From contig NZ_BDUB01000001.1 of NCBI RefSeq assembly GCF_002218065.1, positions 135,567-199,566 of the forward strand: a stretch of 64,000 bases of DNA. Direction: 5' to 3'. Origin of the DNA: Nodularia sp. NIES-3585 (GTDB lineage Bacteria; Cyanobacteriota; Cyanobacteriia; Cyanobacteriales; Nostocaceae). Below are positions 27,347-36,686 of the stretch, piece after piece. A program made the translations under genes and the position numbers. Position 1 is the stretch's first letter. The number at the start of each line of letters is the position of its first letter. The notes beneath the pieces were generated by a model. It searched no databases, had not been told where the DNA came from, and saw nothing but the letters and a program-made list of their open reading frames with translations.

Positions 27347-28804
27347 ATGGCATCCATCCGCGAGTTGCACGAACAGCTAATTAGAAAAGAATGTTCTGCT
27401 GTTGAAATTACCCAAGAAGCTTTAGAGCGTATTCAAGCATTAGAACCGAAATTACACAGTTTCTTACACGTGACGACAGAAAAGGCATTAGAACAGGCTC
27501 GTGCTGTGGATGCTAAAATCGCTGCTGGCGAAGAAATTGGAATGCTAGCAGGGATTCCCATTGGCATTAAAGATAATTTGTGTACTCAGGGGATTCCGAC
27601 TACTTGCGCTTCTCGGATTTTAGAAAATTTTGTGCCGCCCTATGAATCAACAGCAACACAAAAATTGATTGATGCTGGTTCTGTAATCATCGGCAAAACC
27701 AACTTAGATGAGTTTGGTATGGGTAGTTCTACAGAAAATTCTGCCTACCAAATTACAGCTAATCCTTGGGACTTATCACGAGTTCCCGGTGGTTCTTCTG
27801 GAGGTTCCGCCGCAGCAGTAGCCGCTGAACAATGTGTAGTATCCCTGGGTACTGATACTGGCGGTTCAATTCGCCAACCTGCGGCTTTTTGTGGAGTGGT
27901 GGGGATGAAACCAACTTACGGGCTAGTGTCTCGCTATGGTTTGGTCGCTTATGCTTCATCTTTGGATCAAATTGGACCATTGGGACGCACAGTAGAAGAT
28001 ACTGCTATATTATTGAATGCGATCGCAGGTTATGATCCCAAAGACTCCACCAGCCTGAAAGTTAAAATCCCCAACTATGTCGCCAGCTTAAAACCAGACC
28101 TCAGAGCCAGAGGAAAGCTGCGAATTGGCGTGATTAAAGAAACTTTTGGTAATGGTTTAGACTCAGTTGTTGAACAAATTGTCACTAAAGCCATAGACCA
28201 ATTACAAAGTTTGGGAGCCGAGGTTCACATCATCTCCTGTCCCAACTTCCGCTATGGCGTACCCAGCTATTACATCATTGCCCCATCGGAAGCATCAGCG
28301 AATCTAGCTCGTTACGATGGTGTAAAATACGGTTTCCGTGCTGATGATGCAGATAATTTGCTCTCTATGTATACTCGTACCCGTTCCACTGGTTTTGGCA
28401 CAGAAGTTAAACGCCGGATTATGATTGGCACTTACGCCCTTTCAGCTGGCTACTACGACGCATACTATCTGAAAGCGCAAAAAATTCGTACCCTGATTAA
28501 GCAAGACTTTGAAAAAGCCTTTAAGATGGTCGATGTTTTAGTGTGTCCTACCGCTCCCACCACAGCATTTAAAGCCGGAGAAAAAGTTAGTGACCCTTTA
28601 AGTATGTACTTGAATGACTTGATGACGATTCCAGTCAACCTTGCAGGTTTACCCGCCTTAAGTCTACCTTGTGGCTTTGATCAACAGGGATTACCAATTG
28701 GATTGCAGCTAATTGGGCAAGTGCTTCGAGAAGACCAAATATTTCAGGTAGCTTATGCTTATGAGCAATCTACTAGTTGGGGACTGAAACAGCCGCAGCT
28801 GTAA
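27347..28804 (+). CDS. gatA: Glutamyl-tRNA(Gln) amidotransferase subunit A
   Basis: A 485-residue amidase-signature protein, the expected GatA length. The Ser-cisSer-Lys triad is visible: Lys in [11 protein letters not shown], cis-Ser and the loop in [16 protein letters not shown], and the nucleophile in [16 protein letters not shown]. It releases ammonia from glutamine for transamidation of Glu-tRNA(Gln), with GatB and GatC encoded elsewhere. It starts only 88 bp after the last CRISPR repeat, so its promoter must lie in that gap or within the array end. Confidence 0.97.
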   Translation: MASIRELHEQLIRKECSAVEITQEALERIQALEPKLHSFLHVTTEKALEQARAVDAKIAAGEEIGMLAGIPIGIKDNLCTQGIPTTCASRILENFVPPYESTATQKLIDAGSVIIGKTNLDEFGMGSSTENSAYQITANPWDLSRVPGGSSGGSAAAVAAEQCVVSLGTDTGGSIRQPAAFCGVVGMKPTYGLVSRYGLVAYASSLDQIGPLGRTVEDTAILLNAIAGYDPKDSTSLKVKIPNYVASLKPDLRARGKLRIGVIKETFGNGLDSVVEQIVTKAIDQLQSLGAEVHIISCPNFRYGVPSYYIIAPSEASANLARYDGVKYGFRADDADNLLSMYTRTRSTGFGTEVKRRIMIGTYALSAGYYDAYYLKAQKIRTLIKQDFEKAFKMVDVLVCPTAPTTAFKAGEKVSDPLSMYLNDLMTIPVNLAGLPALSLPCGFDQQGLPIGLQLIGQVLREDQIFQVAYAYEQSTSWGLKQPQL

Positions 28805-28818
28805 ATCCTGAGTTATTT

Positions 28819-29610
28819 TTAGTTTTGTGTGTTGGTTTCTGGAGTAAATGTCACTTCTTTAACATCACCATCATTTCCGAAAGGTTTTGCTGGTTGCTGA
28901 TTAACAGAAATCAACACAGCACCTGCATTCCCAGAACGTATAGTTAAGTTTTCATTGGCTTGCCAAGCTTGGCGTTCACCCTCTTTTAAATTGCCCATAA
29001 ATTCGGTTTTGCCATCCACTGTCACTTGTAGCCACGATTCACCTTGCAGTTCTAAATTAACTTCAACATTTGGACTTGCCGTACTTTTAGGGGTTTCTAC
29101 GGTTAATGGTGGCTGTTCAGAAGTAGCTGCGGTGTCTAATTTTTGACTCGATAAAGGTACAGGTAATGGTGTTGTCTTGCTCGTGTCTTCTTGTTTTGCT
29201 GGAGGTTCAGGTCTTAAATTGGGATTAAGCACAAAAACCAGTCCCACAGCAGCAAGTAATAATAAAACCCCGTAGGGTACAAAAAGAGGTATCTGTATAT
29301 TTGGTCGTTTGTTTAAATTTTGACTCTCATTGTGAGAGTATTGAGGAAAATCATTAACTATCAAGGTATTTGCTAAAGCCTGACCATCCAAGCCCATGGC
29401 TTCAGCATAACGACGGATAAATCCTTGAACGTAAATAGGTTCAGGTAATGCTGCAAAGTCCCCTGCATCTAAAGCATTCAATAAATGTAGTCGGATATTT
29501 GTTTGAATAGCTATTTCTTCTATACTTATAGATTTTTCTTGTCTGACTTGAAGTAAATATTGAGTTATTTCCTGTAATTGTTCTTCTTGGGCTTCATTTA
29601 AGGGCTTCAC
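28819..29610 (-). CDS. rodZ: RodZ-like cell shape protein (HTH + TM + DUF4115)
   Basis: A 263-residue bitopic protein. Residues ~8-75 are an HTH_25 domain (LLQVRQEKSISIEEIAIQTN, then YVQGFIRRYAEAMGLD). One transmembrane segment lies at ~107-128 (VPYGVLLLLAAVGLVFVL). A Pro/Thr-rich linker leads to a C-terminal DUF4115 beta domain (GESWLQVTVDGKTEFMGNLK, ~190-250). RodZ ties MreB filaments to the elongation machinery. The gene ends 14 bp from convergent gatA. Confidence 0.85.
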   Translation of the reverse strand: MKPLNEAQEEQLQEITQYLLQVRQEKSISIEEIAIQTNIRLHLLNALDAGDFAALPEPIYVQGFIRRYAEAMGLDGQALANTLIVNDFPQYSHNESQNLNKRPNIQIPLFVPYGVLLLLAAVGLVFVLNPNLRPEPPAKQEDTSKTTPLPVPLSSQKLDTAATSEQPPLTVETPKSTASPNVEVNLELQGESWLQVTVDGKTEFMGNLKEGERQAWQANENLTIRSGNAGAVLISVNQQPAKPFGNDGDVKEVTFTPETNTQN

Positions 29611-29809
29611 AACCTACTCCTAGTAATGAGTGTGTAAACTAAAATCAGTTAAATACTTAAATAGTTTTACTCTCCAAAAGATTTGTATAAATTTAATTTT
29701 AATGGGAAAGTACTTAACAGAGCTTTGTTAACAAAAATTTATTTTCTTGATAAATATTTGTTAAAGTATAAATCTATAGGACTAAAATTTAAACAAACCG
29801 CGATTTTCA

Positions 29810-30685
29810 ATGCAATTGTATTTCAAGCTGCTACTGACTTTAGAAATCGTTGTTGTTATCGCCTACATCGCCATCTGTCTACTTCTGTTTGTGAAGCAGC
29901 AGAAGTTCATTTTCTTTCCCTCTAGTGAAATTGAAAGAACACCAAAGTTTTTTAATCTCCCATACGAGGATGTATGGCTACCAGTAACAACCGATGGTCA
30001 GACGAAACTTATTCATGGTTGGTGGATTAAGTCCCCGCAACCAGATGCTGATGTGTTGCTGTATCTGCATGGTAATGCCATTAATGTTAGCGCAAATATT
30101 GGTCATGCCAATCGACTTCATCAATTAGGATTTTCCGTGCTTCTAATTGATTACCGGGGCTATGGTCTGAGTGAAGGTCACTTTCCTAGCGAACAGCGGG
30201 TTTATGAGGATGCAATCGTCGGGTGGAATTACTTAGTACAAGACAAGCAGATTCCGCCCAGACGAATTTTTATTTATGGGCATTCAATGGGAGGTGCGAT
30301 CGCAATTGATTTGGCTATCAAACACCCAGAAGCAGCCGGATTAATTGTGGAAAGTTCCTTTACCTCTATCGCCGATATGGTGGCTTACAGGAACCTATTT
30401 CGGATTTTCCCAGTAAATTTAATTTTGACACAGCGCTTTGAATCAATTAAAAAAGTCCCGCAGTTAAAAATGCCAGTGTTATTTATTCATGGTACTGCTG
30501 ATACAACTGTGCCATCTTTCATGAGCCAAAAACTTTATCACGCTGCACCCGAACCAAAAAAACTGCTTTTGGTGCCGAGTGCCGACCATAATAATACAGC
30601 CAGTGTCGCGGGTGACGATTATTTGCAATGGATACAGTCTTTTGTGGAACGAGTCAGAGTTTACAATTTAATTGGTAATAATTAA
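29810..30685 (+). CDS. Membrane-anchored alpha/beta hydrolase
   Basis: A 291-residue protein with an N-terminal membrane anchor (LLLTLEIVVVIAYIAICLLL) and an alpha/beta hydrolase domain of the BEM46/ABHD13-like type. The oxyanion HG motif is LYLHGNAINVSANIGH, the nucleophile elbow is GHSMGGAIAIDLA, the acid is in FIHGTADTTVPS, and the His is in PSADHNN. It is probably a serine esterase or thioesterase facing the cytoplasm or periplasm; the substrate is unknown. Start ATG 29810 (MQLYFKLLLT) was chosen; an overlapping frame from 29683 has no support. Confidence 0.88.
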   Translation: MQLYFKLLLTLEIVVVIAYIAICLLLFVKQQKFIFFPSSEIERTPKFFNLPYEDVWLPVTTDGQTKLIHGWWIKSPQPDADVLLYLHGNAINVSANIGHANRLHQLGFSVLLIDYRGYGLSEGHFPSEQRVYEDAIVGWNYLVQDKQIPPRRIFIYGHSMGGAIAIDLAIKHPEAAGLIVESSFTSIADMVAYRNLFRIFPVNLILTQRFESIKKVPQLKMPVLFIHGTADTTVPSFMSQKLYHAAPEPKKLLLVPSADHNNTASVAGDDYLQWIQSFVERVRVYNLIGNN

Positions 30686-30919
30686 AACAAACAATCCCAG
30701 GACTTGATCAAGGCGATCGCACCACAAATATCCGCTTTGACAGCAATTTTTATTTATGGTTTGAGAAAACCAGTAAATTCCCGCATAACACCGTAATATT
30801 ACTATTTTCCCCAAAATCCCAGATAATTGATACAGAATAATCCGGATATGAAACTACAGAAAGCGAGAATTATACAAATATAACCAATTATTATCTGAAT
30901 ATCAGGAGCAACTTTGATC

Positions 30920-31936
30920 ATGAATATGACACCTGTGTATTTGTTCACTATTGCCGGAAATCCTAGTATCAAAATTTCTCAAGACGAGTTGCGATCGCTA
31001 TTAGGTAAAATAGAAGATGAACTTCATAGCAGTAAAGTTTATCTTCGTGCTGTAGCTACATTACAAAAGTTGCTGGGTGCATCAGGAGAACAAGTCAATA
31101 TTCTGTTGAAAGCTGTGGGTAGAGAAGCGATTAGTTTGGCATTTCAGCAATTCGCACAACCCGAAAAAGTTACAGAGGCAAATCATTTTGAACCAAACAC
31201 AGCTAGTGATTTACCAAATATAAAAGTAGCACGGCAAAGCACCAACGCAGATATTAACAAAGGTGACGTATCACCAAAAGCAACTGTAAATTCACAGAAA
31301 AATTTAGAAATTAACTCTCCGGGTGCAGCCCTGATCAACTGGTTGAAGCCAAATAAAAAATCTTCCCCATCTGAACTAGCCCAACCAACCCTAGCCGAAC
31401 AACGCCGAGAAATCATGTGTCGCATCGGTGAACAACTCAAACAATCTCGTGAGTCTCAAGGTATCTCTCTGTGCCAACTTAATATTTACACTCATATCCC
31501 AATTTATCGCATGGAAGCAATAGAAAACAGTAACTTCGATTTATTGCCAGAAGATACTTTGCTACGTAGATTTATTCGAGTTATGGGGAATACTTTAGGG
31601 CTAAACGGCACAACTTTAGCTGCTTCCTTACCAGCAACCGATGCCCTGCCAATTATACCTTCTTGGTATAATACTCCAAAATCTTCTGGGGGATTGGGAG
31701 TAGATATTCGTCCCATACATCTGTATGTAGGCTATACAGCCTTAGTCGCTGGGGCTGTAGGGGGATTATCCTTAACTACTCAGCAAACAAAGACTGGCAG
31801 GGTAATGAATCCAGATATAGTCAATTCCCCGTCTTCGTCTGTTTCTCCATTATCCCAGAAAGCTGAACTAAATGTGAAACCAGGGTTAAAGTCTAATGGT
31901 GTGGGTTCAGATATTGCCCCACCAGAAACTTTTTAG
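30920..31936 (+). CDS. HTH_25 (RodZ-type) domain protein with a TM segment
   Basis: A 338-residue protein from ATG 30920, preceded by AGGAG at about 30904; a TTG at 30914 is less likely. The N-terminal ~80 residues (TPVYLFTIAGNPSIKISQDE onward) are a helical domain I do not recognise. A Ser/Asn-rich linker follows. Residues ~155-235 are an HTH_25 domain (RIGEQLKQSRESQGISLCQL, then LLRRFIRVMGNTLGL), and one weak hydrophobic segment follows (YVGYTALVAGAVGGLSL). It lacks DUF4115. Its end overlaps the next gene on the other strand by 4 bp. Confidence 0.8.
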   Translation: MNMTPVYLFTIAGNPSIKISQDELRSLLGKIEDELHSSKVYLRAVATLQKLLGASGEQVNILLKAVGREAISLAFQQFAQPEKVTEANHFEPNTASDLPNIKVARQSTNADINKGDVSPKATVNSQKNLEINSPGAALINWLKPNKKSSPSELAQPTLAEQRREIMCRIGEQLKQSRESQGISLCQLNIYTHIPIYRMEAIENSNFDLLPEDTLLRRFIRVMGNTLGLNGTTLAASLPATDALPIIPSWYNTPKSSGGLGVDIRPIHLYVGYTALVAGAVGGLSLTTQQTKTGRVMNPDIVNSPSSSVSPLSQKAELNVKPGLKSNGVGSDIAPPETF

Positions 31937-32604
31937 ACGCTTAAATCTGCCTCTATCAAAGAGTTCAGAAATGTCCACAACTTTAAATCAGTAAAATCTG
32001 CAATTGCCATCAATGTGCCAAGGTGCTGTAAGACTTGTGGTTCATGGGTGGAAGCAATGCCGATAGTCCGAATACCAGCCCCGACTGCGGCGCGAATGCC
32101 AGAGGGGGAATCTTCCAAAGCGATCGCTTGTTCTGCGGTAATGCCCAATTCTTTCAAAGCAACTTGATAGGGTTCAGGATCGGGTTTACCTGCGATACAA
32201 TCATCAGCTAAAACAATCGTGTCGAAAGCTTCAGTAATACCTAAAACCTCCAGCATGAATTTTGCATTTTGTCTAGGAGCATTAGTTACCAAAGCCCGTT
32301 TTAGCTGATGTGTTTGTGTCCATGCTATTAGTTCAGCAAATCCACTTAATGCTTGAAGATTGGGGGCAAGTTCGCGGAAAAGCGCCTCTTTTTCATCTGC
32401 AAACTTTTGACCTTCAGCTACTGATAATTGTGGCAGAATATCTTTAACAATTTCTGGGTTTAGCCGTCCACTAATCCGAGCTTTATAGAAGATTTCGTCA
32501 ATTTGAATATCGTAACTCAGCAGCATTTTTTGCCAAGCTTGGAAATGTATAGGGTCAGTATTGACAATAGTACCGTCTAAGTCAAAGAGAATTGCAGCCA
32601 GCAT
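31933..32604 (-). CDS. HAD family phosphatase, beta-phosphoglucomutase-like
   Basis: A 223-residue HAD hydrolase with all four motifs: I, LFDLDGTIVNTD near residue 6; II, ALVTNAPR; III, the Lys in AGKPDPEPY; and IV, ALEDSPSGIRAA. A helical cap sits between motifs I and II (HFQAWQKMLLSYDIQIDEIF). It resembles beta-phosphoglucomutase and sugar-phosphatase branches; the exact substrate is uncertain. It is convergent with the HTH gene and divergent from nagB, with a sugar-phosphate theme possible. Confidence 0.88.
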   Translation of the reverse strand: MLAAILFDLDGTIVNTDPIHFQAWQKMLLSYDIQIDEIFYKARISGRLNPEIVKDILPQLSVAEGQKFADEKEALFRELAPNLQALSGFAELIAWTQTHQLKRALVTNAPRQNAKFMLEVLGITEAFDTIVLADDCIAGKPDPEPYQVALKELGITAEQAIALEDSPSGIRAAVGAGIRTIGIASTHEPQVLQHLGTLMAIADFTDLKLWTFLNSLIEADLSV

Positions 32605-32776
32605 GATTTTTGGTAAACTGTAAATAATTATTAACCGAATTTACATAGTTTACATGGTTTTTTGTCCGGAATGATTGTGCAGGGGTTAAGACAGGATATA
32701 AAACCGTCTGAAATTTTAAAATCTATACTAAAGACAGGATATAAGTGCATTATTGTCAAATATTCCATGTAAGCAA

Positions 32777-33547
32777 ATGCTAGCCGCTACAAACTTTTTT
32801 CGCGTCGATGATTTATTGGTGCAGATTTACAACTCTGAAGTTGAAATGGCAGAAAACGTTGCCGAAATCGCCCACAAGTATTTACACGAAGTTCTTCAAC
32901 AACAAAAAACAGCAGCTGTATTGTTAGCCACAGGAAACTCCCAACTCAAATTTCTTGATGCTTTAATTACCCTGGGTGGTGTAGATTGGTCACGGATTAC
33001 CTTATTTCATTTAGATGAATATTTGGGAATTACGGCTAATCATCCGGCGAGTTTCCGGCGATATATGCAAGAACGTGTAGAGAAGCGGGTTACTCCCCAG
33101 CAATTTCATTATATACAAGGTGATGCCTTGCAACCTCTAGCAGAGTGCGATCGCTACACCAAACTATTGCAAGCACAGCCCATTGATTTATGTTGTCTTG
33201 GTATTGGTGAAAACGGACACTTGGCTTTTAATGATCCATCTGTAGCGAATTTTCAAGATTCTTACAGCGTCAAACTAGTGAAACTAGATACAGCCAATCG
33301 ACAGCAACAAGTGAAAACAGGTCATTTCCCCAATATTGATAGTGTTCCGCAGTATGCATTTACTGTAACCTTGCCTTTGATTTGCTCATCCAAAAAAATT
33401 ATCTGTCTAGCACCAGAAAAACGCAAAGCCCAAGTAGTAAAACAGATGATAAAAGGGACAATTAATATAAATTGCCCAGCATCAATTTTACGTCAACAAT
33501 CGCAAGCAACATTATTTTTAGATGTAAATTCTGCCAGTTTATTGTAA
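32777..33547 (+). CDS. nagB: Glucosamine-6-phosphate deaminase
   Basis: A 256-residue protein from ATG 32777 (MLAATNFFRVDDLLVQIYNS); an upstream TTG frame at 32753 is less plausible. It has the NagB/6-phosphogluconolactonase fold: the phosphate loop LLATGNSQLKFLDAL, ITLFHLDEYLGI with the catalytic Asp, and LGIGENGHLAFNDPS. The enzyme converts glucosamine-6-phosphate to fructose-6-phosphate and ammonia, linking amino-sugar breakdown to glycolysis. A MITE-like repeat begins directly after its stop codon. Confidence 0.92.
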   Translation: MLAATNFFRVDDLLVQIYNSEVEMAENVAEIAHKYLHEVLQQQKTAAVLLATGNSQLKFLDALITLGGVDWSRITLFHLDEYLGITANHPASFRRYMQERVEKRVTPQQFHYIQGDALQPLAECDRYTKLLQAQPIDLCCLGIGENGHLAFNDPSVANFQDSYSVKLVKLDTANRQQQVKTGHFPNIDSVPQYAFTVTLPLICSSKKIICLAPEKRKAQVVKQMIKGTININCPASILRQQSQATLFLDVNSASLL

Positions 33548-33641
33548 GAGGTTGTTTGAAAAGTTTATCGCTAAAGCTACGCTATGGGCGAATTATATTC
33601 GCCAGGGCAAGTAATAAATTAGATTTTTCAAACACCCTCTA
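33548..33641. repeat. MITE-like element abutting the nagB stop
   Basis: A roughly 94-bp element with inverted ends GAGGTTGTTTGAAAA and TTTTCAAACACCCTCT (one mismatch or gap). It begins at the base after nagB's TAA. The TTTGAAAA-type end is common in Nostoc repeats. It has no ORF. Confidence 0.65.
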
Positions 33642-33689
33642 AGGACAAGGATAGGTTTTGATTTTTGCCAACACCGATAGACTCACATC

Positions 33690-33712
33690 ACCGACTTCTT
33701 CGAGAAGTCGGT
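33690..33712. terminator. Perfect 10-bp hairpin downstream of nagB
   Basis: ACCGACTTCT-TCG-AGAAGTCGGT forms a 10-bp stem with a 3-nt loop. It could stop transcription from nagB or from the small convergent ORF, but no T-run follows on either strand. It may instead be a repeat. Confidence 0.4.
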
Positions 33713-33734
33713 AATCTCTGTATTATCTTAGGTT

Positions 33735-33941
33735 CTATGGCATTGGTTTATGACCGAGTTTGAAGTGAGATAAACAAGCCTCTAAATAACTACAGTCTTC
33801 ACACTTTAGCTCCTTGCCAGGATTTCCACAGCCACAGGGAGGATTGACAAAACAATCAGCAGCATTTCTGGGTTTGGAATATTTCTTTAGTATATAATAG
33901 AAAGTAGCTTCTTTTAAACAAAAAAGAATATCTTGCACCAT
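33735..33941 (-). CDS. Small cysteine-rich hypothetical protein
   Basis: A 68-residue ORF (MVQDILFCLKEATFYYILKK start) with a C-terminal Cys cluster (CFVNPPCGCGNPGKELKCED, then CSYLEAC). Six cysteines in 30 residues suggest a metal-binding or disulfide domain. I do not recognise the family. The upstream side is AT-rich, with a weak AGG at about 33956 ahead of the ATG. It may be a real small gene; coding evidence is only moderate. Confidence 0.5.
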   Translation of the reverse strand: MVQDILFCLKEATFYYILKKYSKPRNAADCFVNPPCGCGNPGKELKCEDCSYLEACLSHFKLGHKPMP

Positions 33942-34395
33942 AAAAATGACTACCTAAAATGTATCTAAGTGATGAATAAGAATATTTTTCTGAGCATTCA
34001 AAGCTCCTATTTTGATTATTGAAAAAATCTAAGTATATGTAGGGTTTGTTATGGCTTTAGCCTAACGCACCGTCTTTGTGGGTCTTGGTGCCGTACTCTC
34101 CTCGATCACACACCCTACGTATGTTTCATACATCAAATATGAGTCCTATATACAGTACACGTTGCATATTCTCATTCTCCATACACTAGTCAATAAAAAC
34201 CTCATCCTTTGATGGTGTTTTATTTTAGACTTAGGTCGTATCTTATTTTCACTAGATTTATTACTTTGGATATGGTGAGAGCAATTCATAAATTGCCCCC
34301 ACTTTCTCAATTCCTTGGAAGTCCCTAAAGAAGCGAAGTTTTTAATTTTGGATAAAGTCGAGCTAAGAGCTAAATCACAATAATGTTACATTGCT
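33942..34395. other. 454-bp intergenic region between small ORF and crtO
   Basis: It contains the inverted family A MITE copy at 34005-34150. The rest (34151-34395) is AT-rich and without a plausible gene. Since crtO reads leftward into it, its end may hold a terminator, but none is clear. Confidence 0.5.
34005..34150. repeat. MITE-like element, family A copy 2 (inverted)
   Basis: Read on the complement, this copy matches 14158-14310: GAGTCCTATA end at 34141-34150, TAGGGTGTGTGATC-type core and GGTGCGTTAGGCTAAAGCC. The left end (CTCCTATTTTGATTATTGAA) is slightly degenerate. The core has a few base changes (GGTTTGTTATGGCTTTAGCC). Confidence 0.8.
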
Positions 34396-36087
34396 TTACA
34401 TACCCGCCAATTTAGTGACAGCTGATTTAAATGAATCCCTGGCATCCCTTAAATTTTGAGCCAGAGGATGTTTAGTTTGCAAAAATACCCGCGCACAGTT
34501 ACGTCCTGGCATTCCCGAAATTGACCCACCTGGATGAGTTCCTGCACCAGTTAAAAATAGATTATTAATTGGTGTTTTGTAGTTAGCTAATTCTGGCAAA
34601 GGACGGAAAAACACCATCTGATCTAAAGTCATATCAATATGGTAATAATTACCTTTGTAAGCACCTAACCTTTCGCCTAATTCGGCTGGACTTTCCACAC
34701 GACGGGCAATAGTTGCTTTTTTAACATTTGGCGCATAGTTAGCCAACTTATCAATTACTCTGTCTGCAACTTGGTTTTTGAGTTCATCTGTCCAACCAGT
34801 ACCTTTTAAACCAGTACCTTCTGCACCTGCTATTTGATAAGGAGCAAAAAACTCAATCCATAAAGTATGCTTATCTGGTGGTGCTAATGTGGGGTCAAGG
34901 GCGCTAGGCATCACCGCATACATTGAAGGGTTAGCATCTGGAATCTCTCCCACGGTACATTTGCTATGAGCCTGTTCTACATGAGCCATTGAATCTGCAA
35001 TTAAAATAGATCCAATGAGATAATCATCTTTGTGGTCGTGGTATGGAAAATGCAGAGGTTCGTCTAAAGCCAAATCTATTTTCAGGATAGTTTCGTTATT
35101 ATTAATGATGCGACGTTCTAACCTTTCTCGTAAATCAGGGTCAGCATGATCCACTTCATTGGTATCTATTAGTTGTAAAAATAGACGTTTAGCATCAATA
35201 TTGGAAATAACACCATATTTAGCGCGATATTCTGCACCACCCGCAACCCTGACACCAACAGCCTTACCATCGTCAATTAATACTTTTTCCACCTGTTGGT
35301 CTGTTAAAATTGTGCCACCTTTACTAGTAACCAATTTAACTAACGCCTGAACTAACGCCCCAGTTCCTCCACGAGGTCTGCTCATACCAGGGTTGTGACG
35401 CATAGCCATCATCATCACACCAATAGCCAGGTTTTTTTGCGAAGGTGGCGCACCGAGTTCTGAAGCCAATCGAGAAAGTGGGGCTTTTAAGAATTCCTCA
35501 TCAAACCATTCGTCAAGAATATCCTCAGCACTGTTTAGCATGGTGCGAACAAAATCCAAGCTTTTGGATGGGGAACCGACTACCGAAAATAAATCTTTAA
35601 ATTTTTGAATATTGTAGTTACCAAAAATATCTATAAATGATTTCGGTGGTGCGTTAAACATAGGACCCATCGCACTGATTGCCCTTTGCCAGTAGTCTGT
35701 AAACTCTGCATATTTTTTAGCATCGCGTTCATTGTAACGAGCGATTTCTGCACAAGTTTTTTCGACTGATTTATGAGCTAAAAAATACTTACCATCAGGA
35801 TGGGGACAAAAAACAACTGGATCACAATCTAAGTATTCTAAACCATATTTTTCTAATTCCAATTCTTCAACAACTGGCCCCAAATGAATAAATTCATGGT
35901 CGATTGCACACAAGTTAAATTTAAATCCAGGAGCTTCTTTAGGTAAGCATTCTTCTGTTGTTGCTGCACCGCCGGGAACAGAACGCTTTTCTAGTAGCAA
36001 GACACTATAGCCAGCTTTCAGCAAATAAGCAGCACAAACTAGCCCGTTATGTCCTGCGCCAATAATAACAACATCATACTCTTGCAT
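34396..36087 (-). CDS. crtO: Beta-carotene ketolase CrtO
   Basis: A 563-residue flavoprotein related to phytoene desaturases. It has an N-terminal FAD-binding Rossmann motif (VVIIGAGHNGLVCAAYLLKA, ~5-24) followed by LEKRSVPGGAATTEE. The C-terminal GAGTHPGGSISGMPGRNCAR is the second FAD/carotenoid-superfamily motif. CrtO introduces a 4-keto group into beta-carotene to give echinenone and canthaxanthin. The length fits CrtO rather than CrtP, CrtQ or the smaller CrtW. Carotenoid genes cruF and cruG lie 2.4-4.7 kb downstream on the other strand. Confidence 0.9.
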   Translation of the reverse strand: MQEYDVVIIGAGHNGLVCAAYLLKAGYSVLLLEKRSVPGGAATTEECLPKEAPGFKFNLCAIDHEFIHLGPVVEELELEKYGLEYLDCDPVVFCPHPDGKYFLAHKSVEKTCAEIARYNERDAKKYAEFTDYWQRAISAMGPMFNAPPKSFIDIFGNYNIQKFKDLFSVVGSPSKSLDFVRTMLNSAEDILDEWFDEEFLKAPLSRLASELGAPPSQKNLAIGVMMMAMRHNPGMSRPRGGTGALVQALVKLVTSKGGTILTDQQVEKVLIDDGKAVGVRVAGGAEYRAKYGVISNIDAKRLFLQLIDTNEVDHADPDLRERLERRIINNNETILKIDLALDEPLHFPYHDHKDDYLIGSILIADSMAHVEQAHSKCTVGEIPDANPSMYAVMPSALDPTLAPPDKHTLWIEFFAPYQIAGAEGTGLKGTGWTDELKNQVADRVIDKLANYAPNVKKATIARRVESPAELGERLGAYKGNYYHIDMTLDQMVFFRPLPELANYKTPINNLFLTGAGTHPGGSISGMPGRNCARVFLQTKHPLAQNLRDARDSFKSAVTKLAGM

Positions 36088-36166
36088 ATTTTTAGTTTAG
36101 GAATATAGTAATAGACTATTATAATTATCCGAATTTAATTAGCACTGCGCCTAAATATGGGACTAC

Positions 36167-36278
36167 TATAGGACTCATATTTGATTTATGAAACACACGT
36201 AGGGTGTGTGATCCAGGAGAGTACGGCACCAAGACCCACAAAGACGGTGCGTTAGGCTAAAGCCATAACACACCCTAC
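36167..36278. repeat. MITE-like element, family A copy 3, right end missing
   Basis: The first ~110 bp match 14158-14268 closely: TATAGGACTCATATTTGATT, then AAACACACGTAGGGTGTGTG, and GGTGCGTTAGGCTAAAGCC. At ACACCCTAC the match stops and a different inverted-repeat element begins (36274), so the right third is lost or displaced. Confidence 0.8.
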
Positions 36279-36415
36279 TGGCGTGACAAGCTTAAAATAG
36301 TGCATTAAGAATAAAGCAGAAAAAATAGTGCATTAAGAATAAAGCAGAAAGCATTGATTTATCTCAATTTTCTCAAAAATCTATTGCAAAATTTTAGCCT
36401 TGTCACGCCAGTAGG
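36274..36415. repeat. Inverted-repeat element (CCTACTGGCGTGACAAG ends) with a 28-bp tandem repeat inside
   Basis: Ends CCTACTGGCGTGACAAG and CTTGTCACGCCAGTAGG are exact inverted copies. Between them, AATAGTGCATTAAGAATAAA occurs twice in tandem (28-bp period, starting near 36295 and 36323). It abuts the broken right side of a family A MITE, so it may have inserted into it. Confidence 0.75.
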
Positions 36416-36686
36416 TTGGGTTGACCAGATGAAAGGTTTTCCCCAGGCGATCGCATGATCAAGATTGCGTCTGAAGCCTGATAAAATCTTTGGGCTAGAT
36501 AACCGAATGCATTCTGATACTGATATTGACTTAACCCCATTTAATCAACTATGATAGCAGATTGTCTGTCTCATTCCTGCTCGGATCAGGTAGACATATC
36601 ACAAAAGCTAGCAACAGCGATTGATCAAAACTAGATAAATCGCATTTAAAGCCAGCTACCTGTACGGCAACTTCAAGGACAATTTC

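Larger units (their letters stand above)
36088..36686. other. 599-bp intergenic region with two repeats, upstream of rplU
   Basis: It holds MITE family A copy 3 (36167-36278) and a second inverted-repeat element (36274-36415). From 36416 to 36686 is the rplU upstream region, with CCTGCTCGGATCAGG near 36577, a short inverted repeat that could be part of an L21 leader. No ORF of note is present. Confidence 0.5.
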
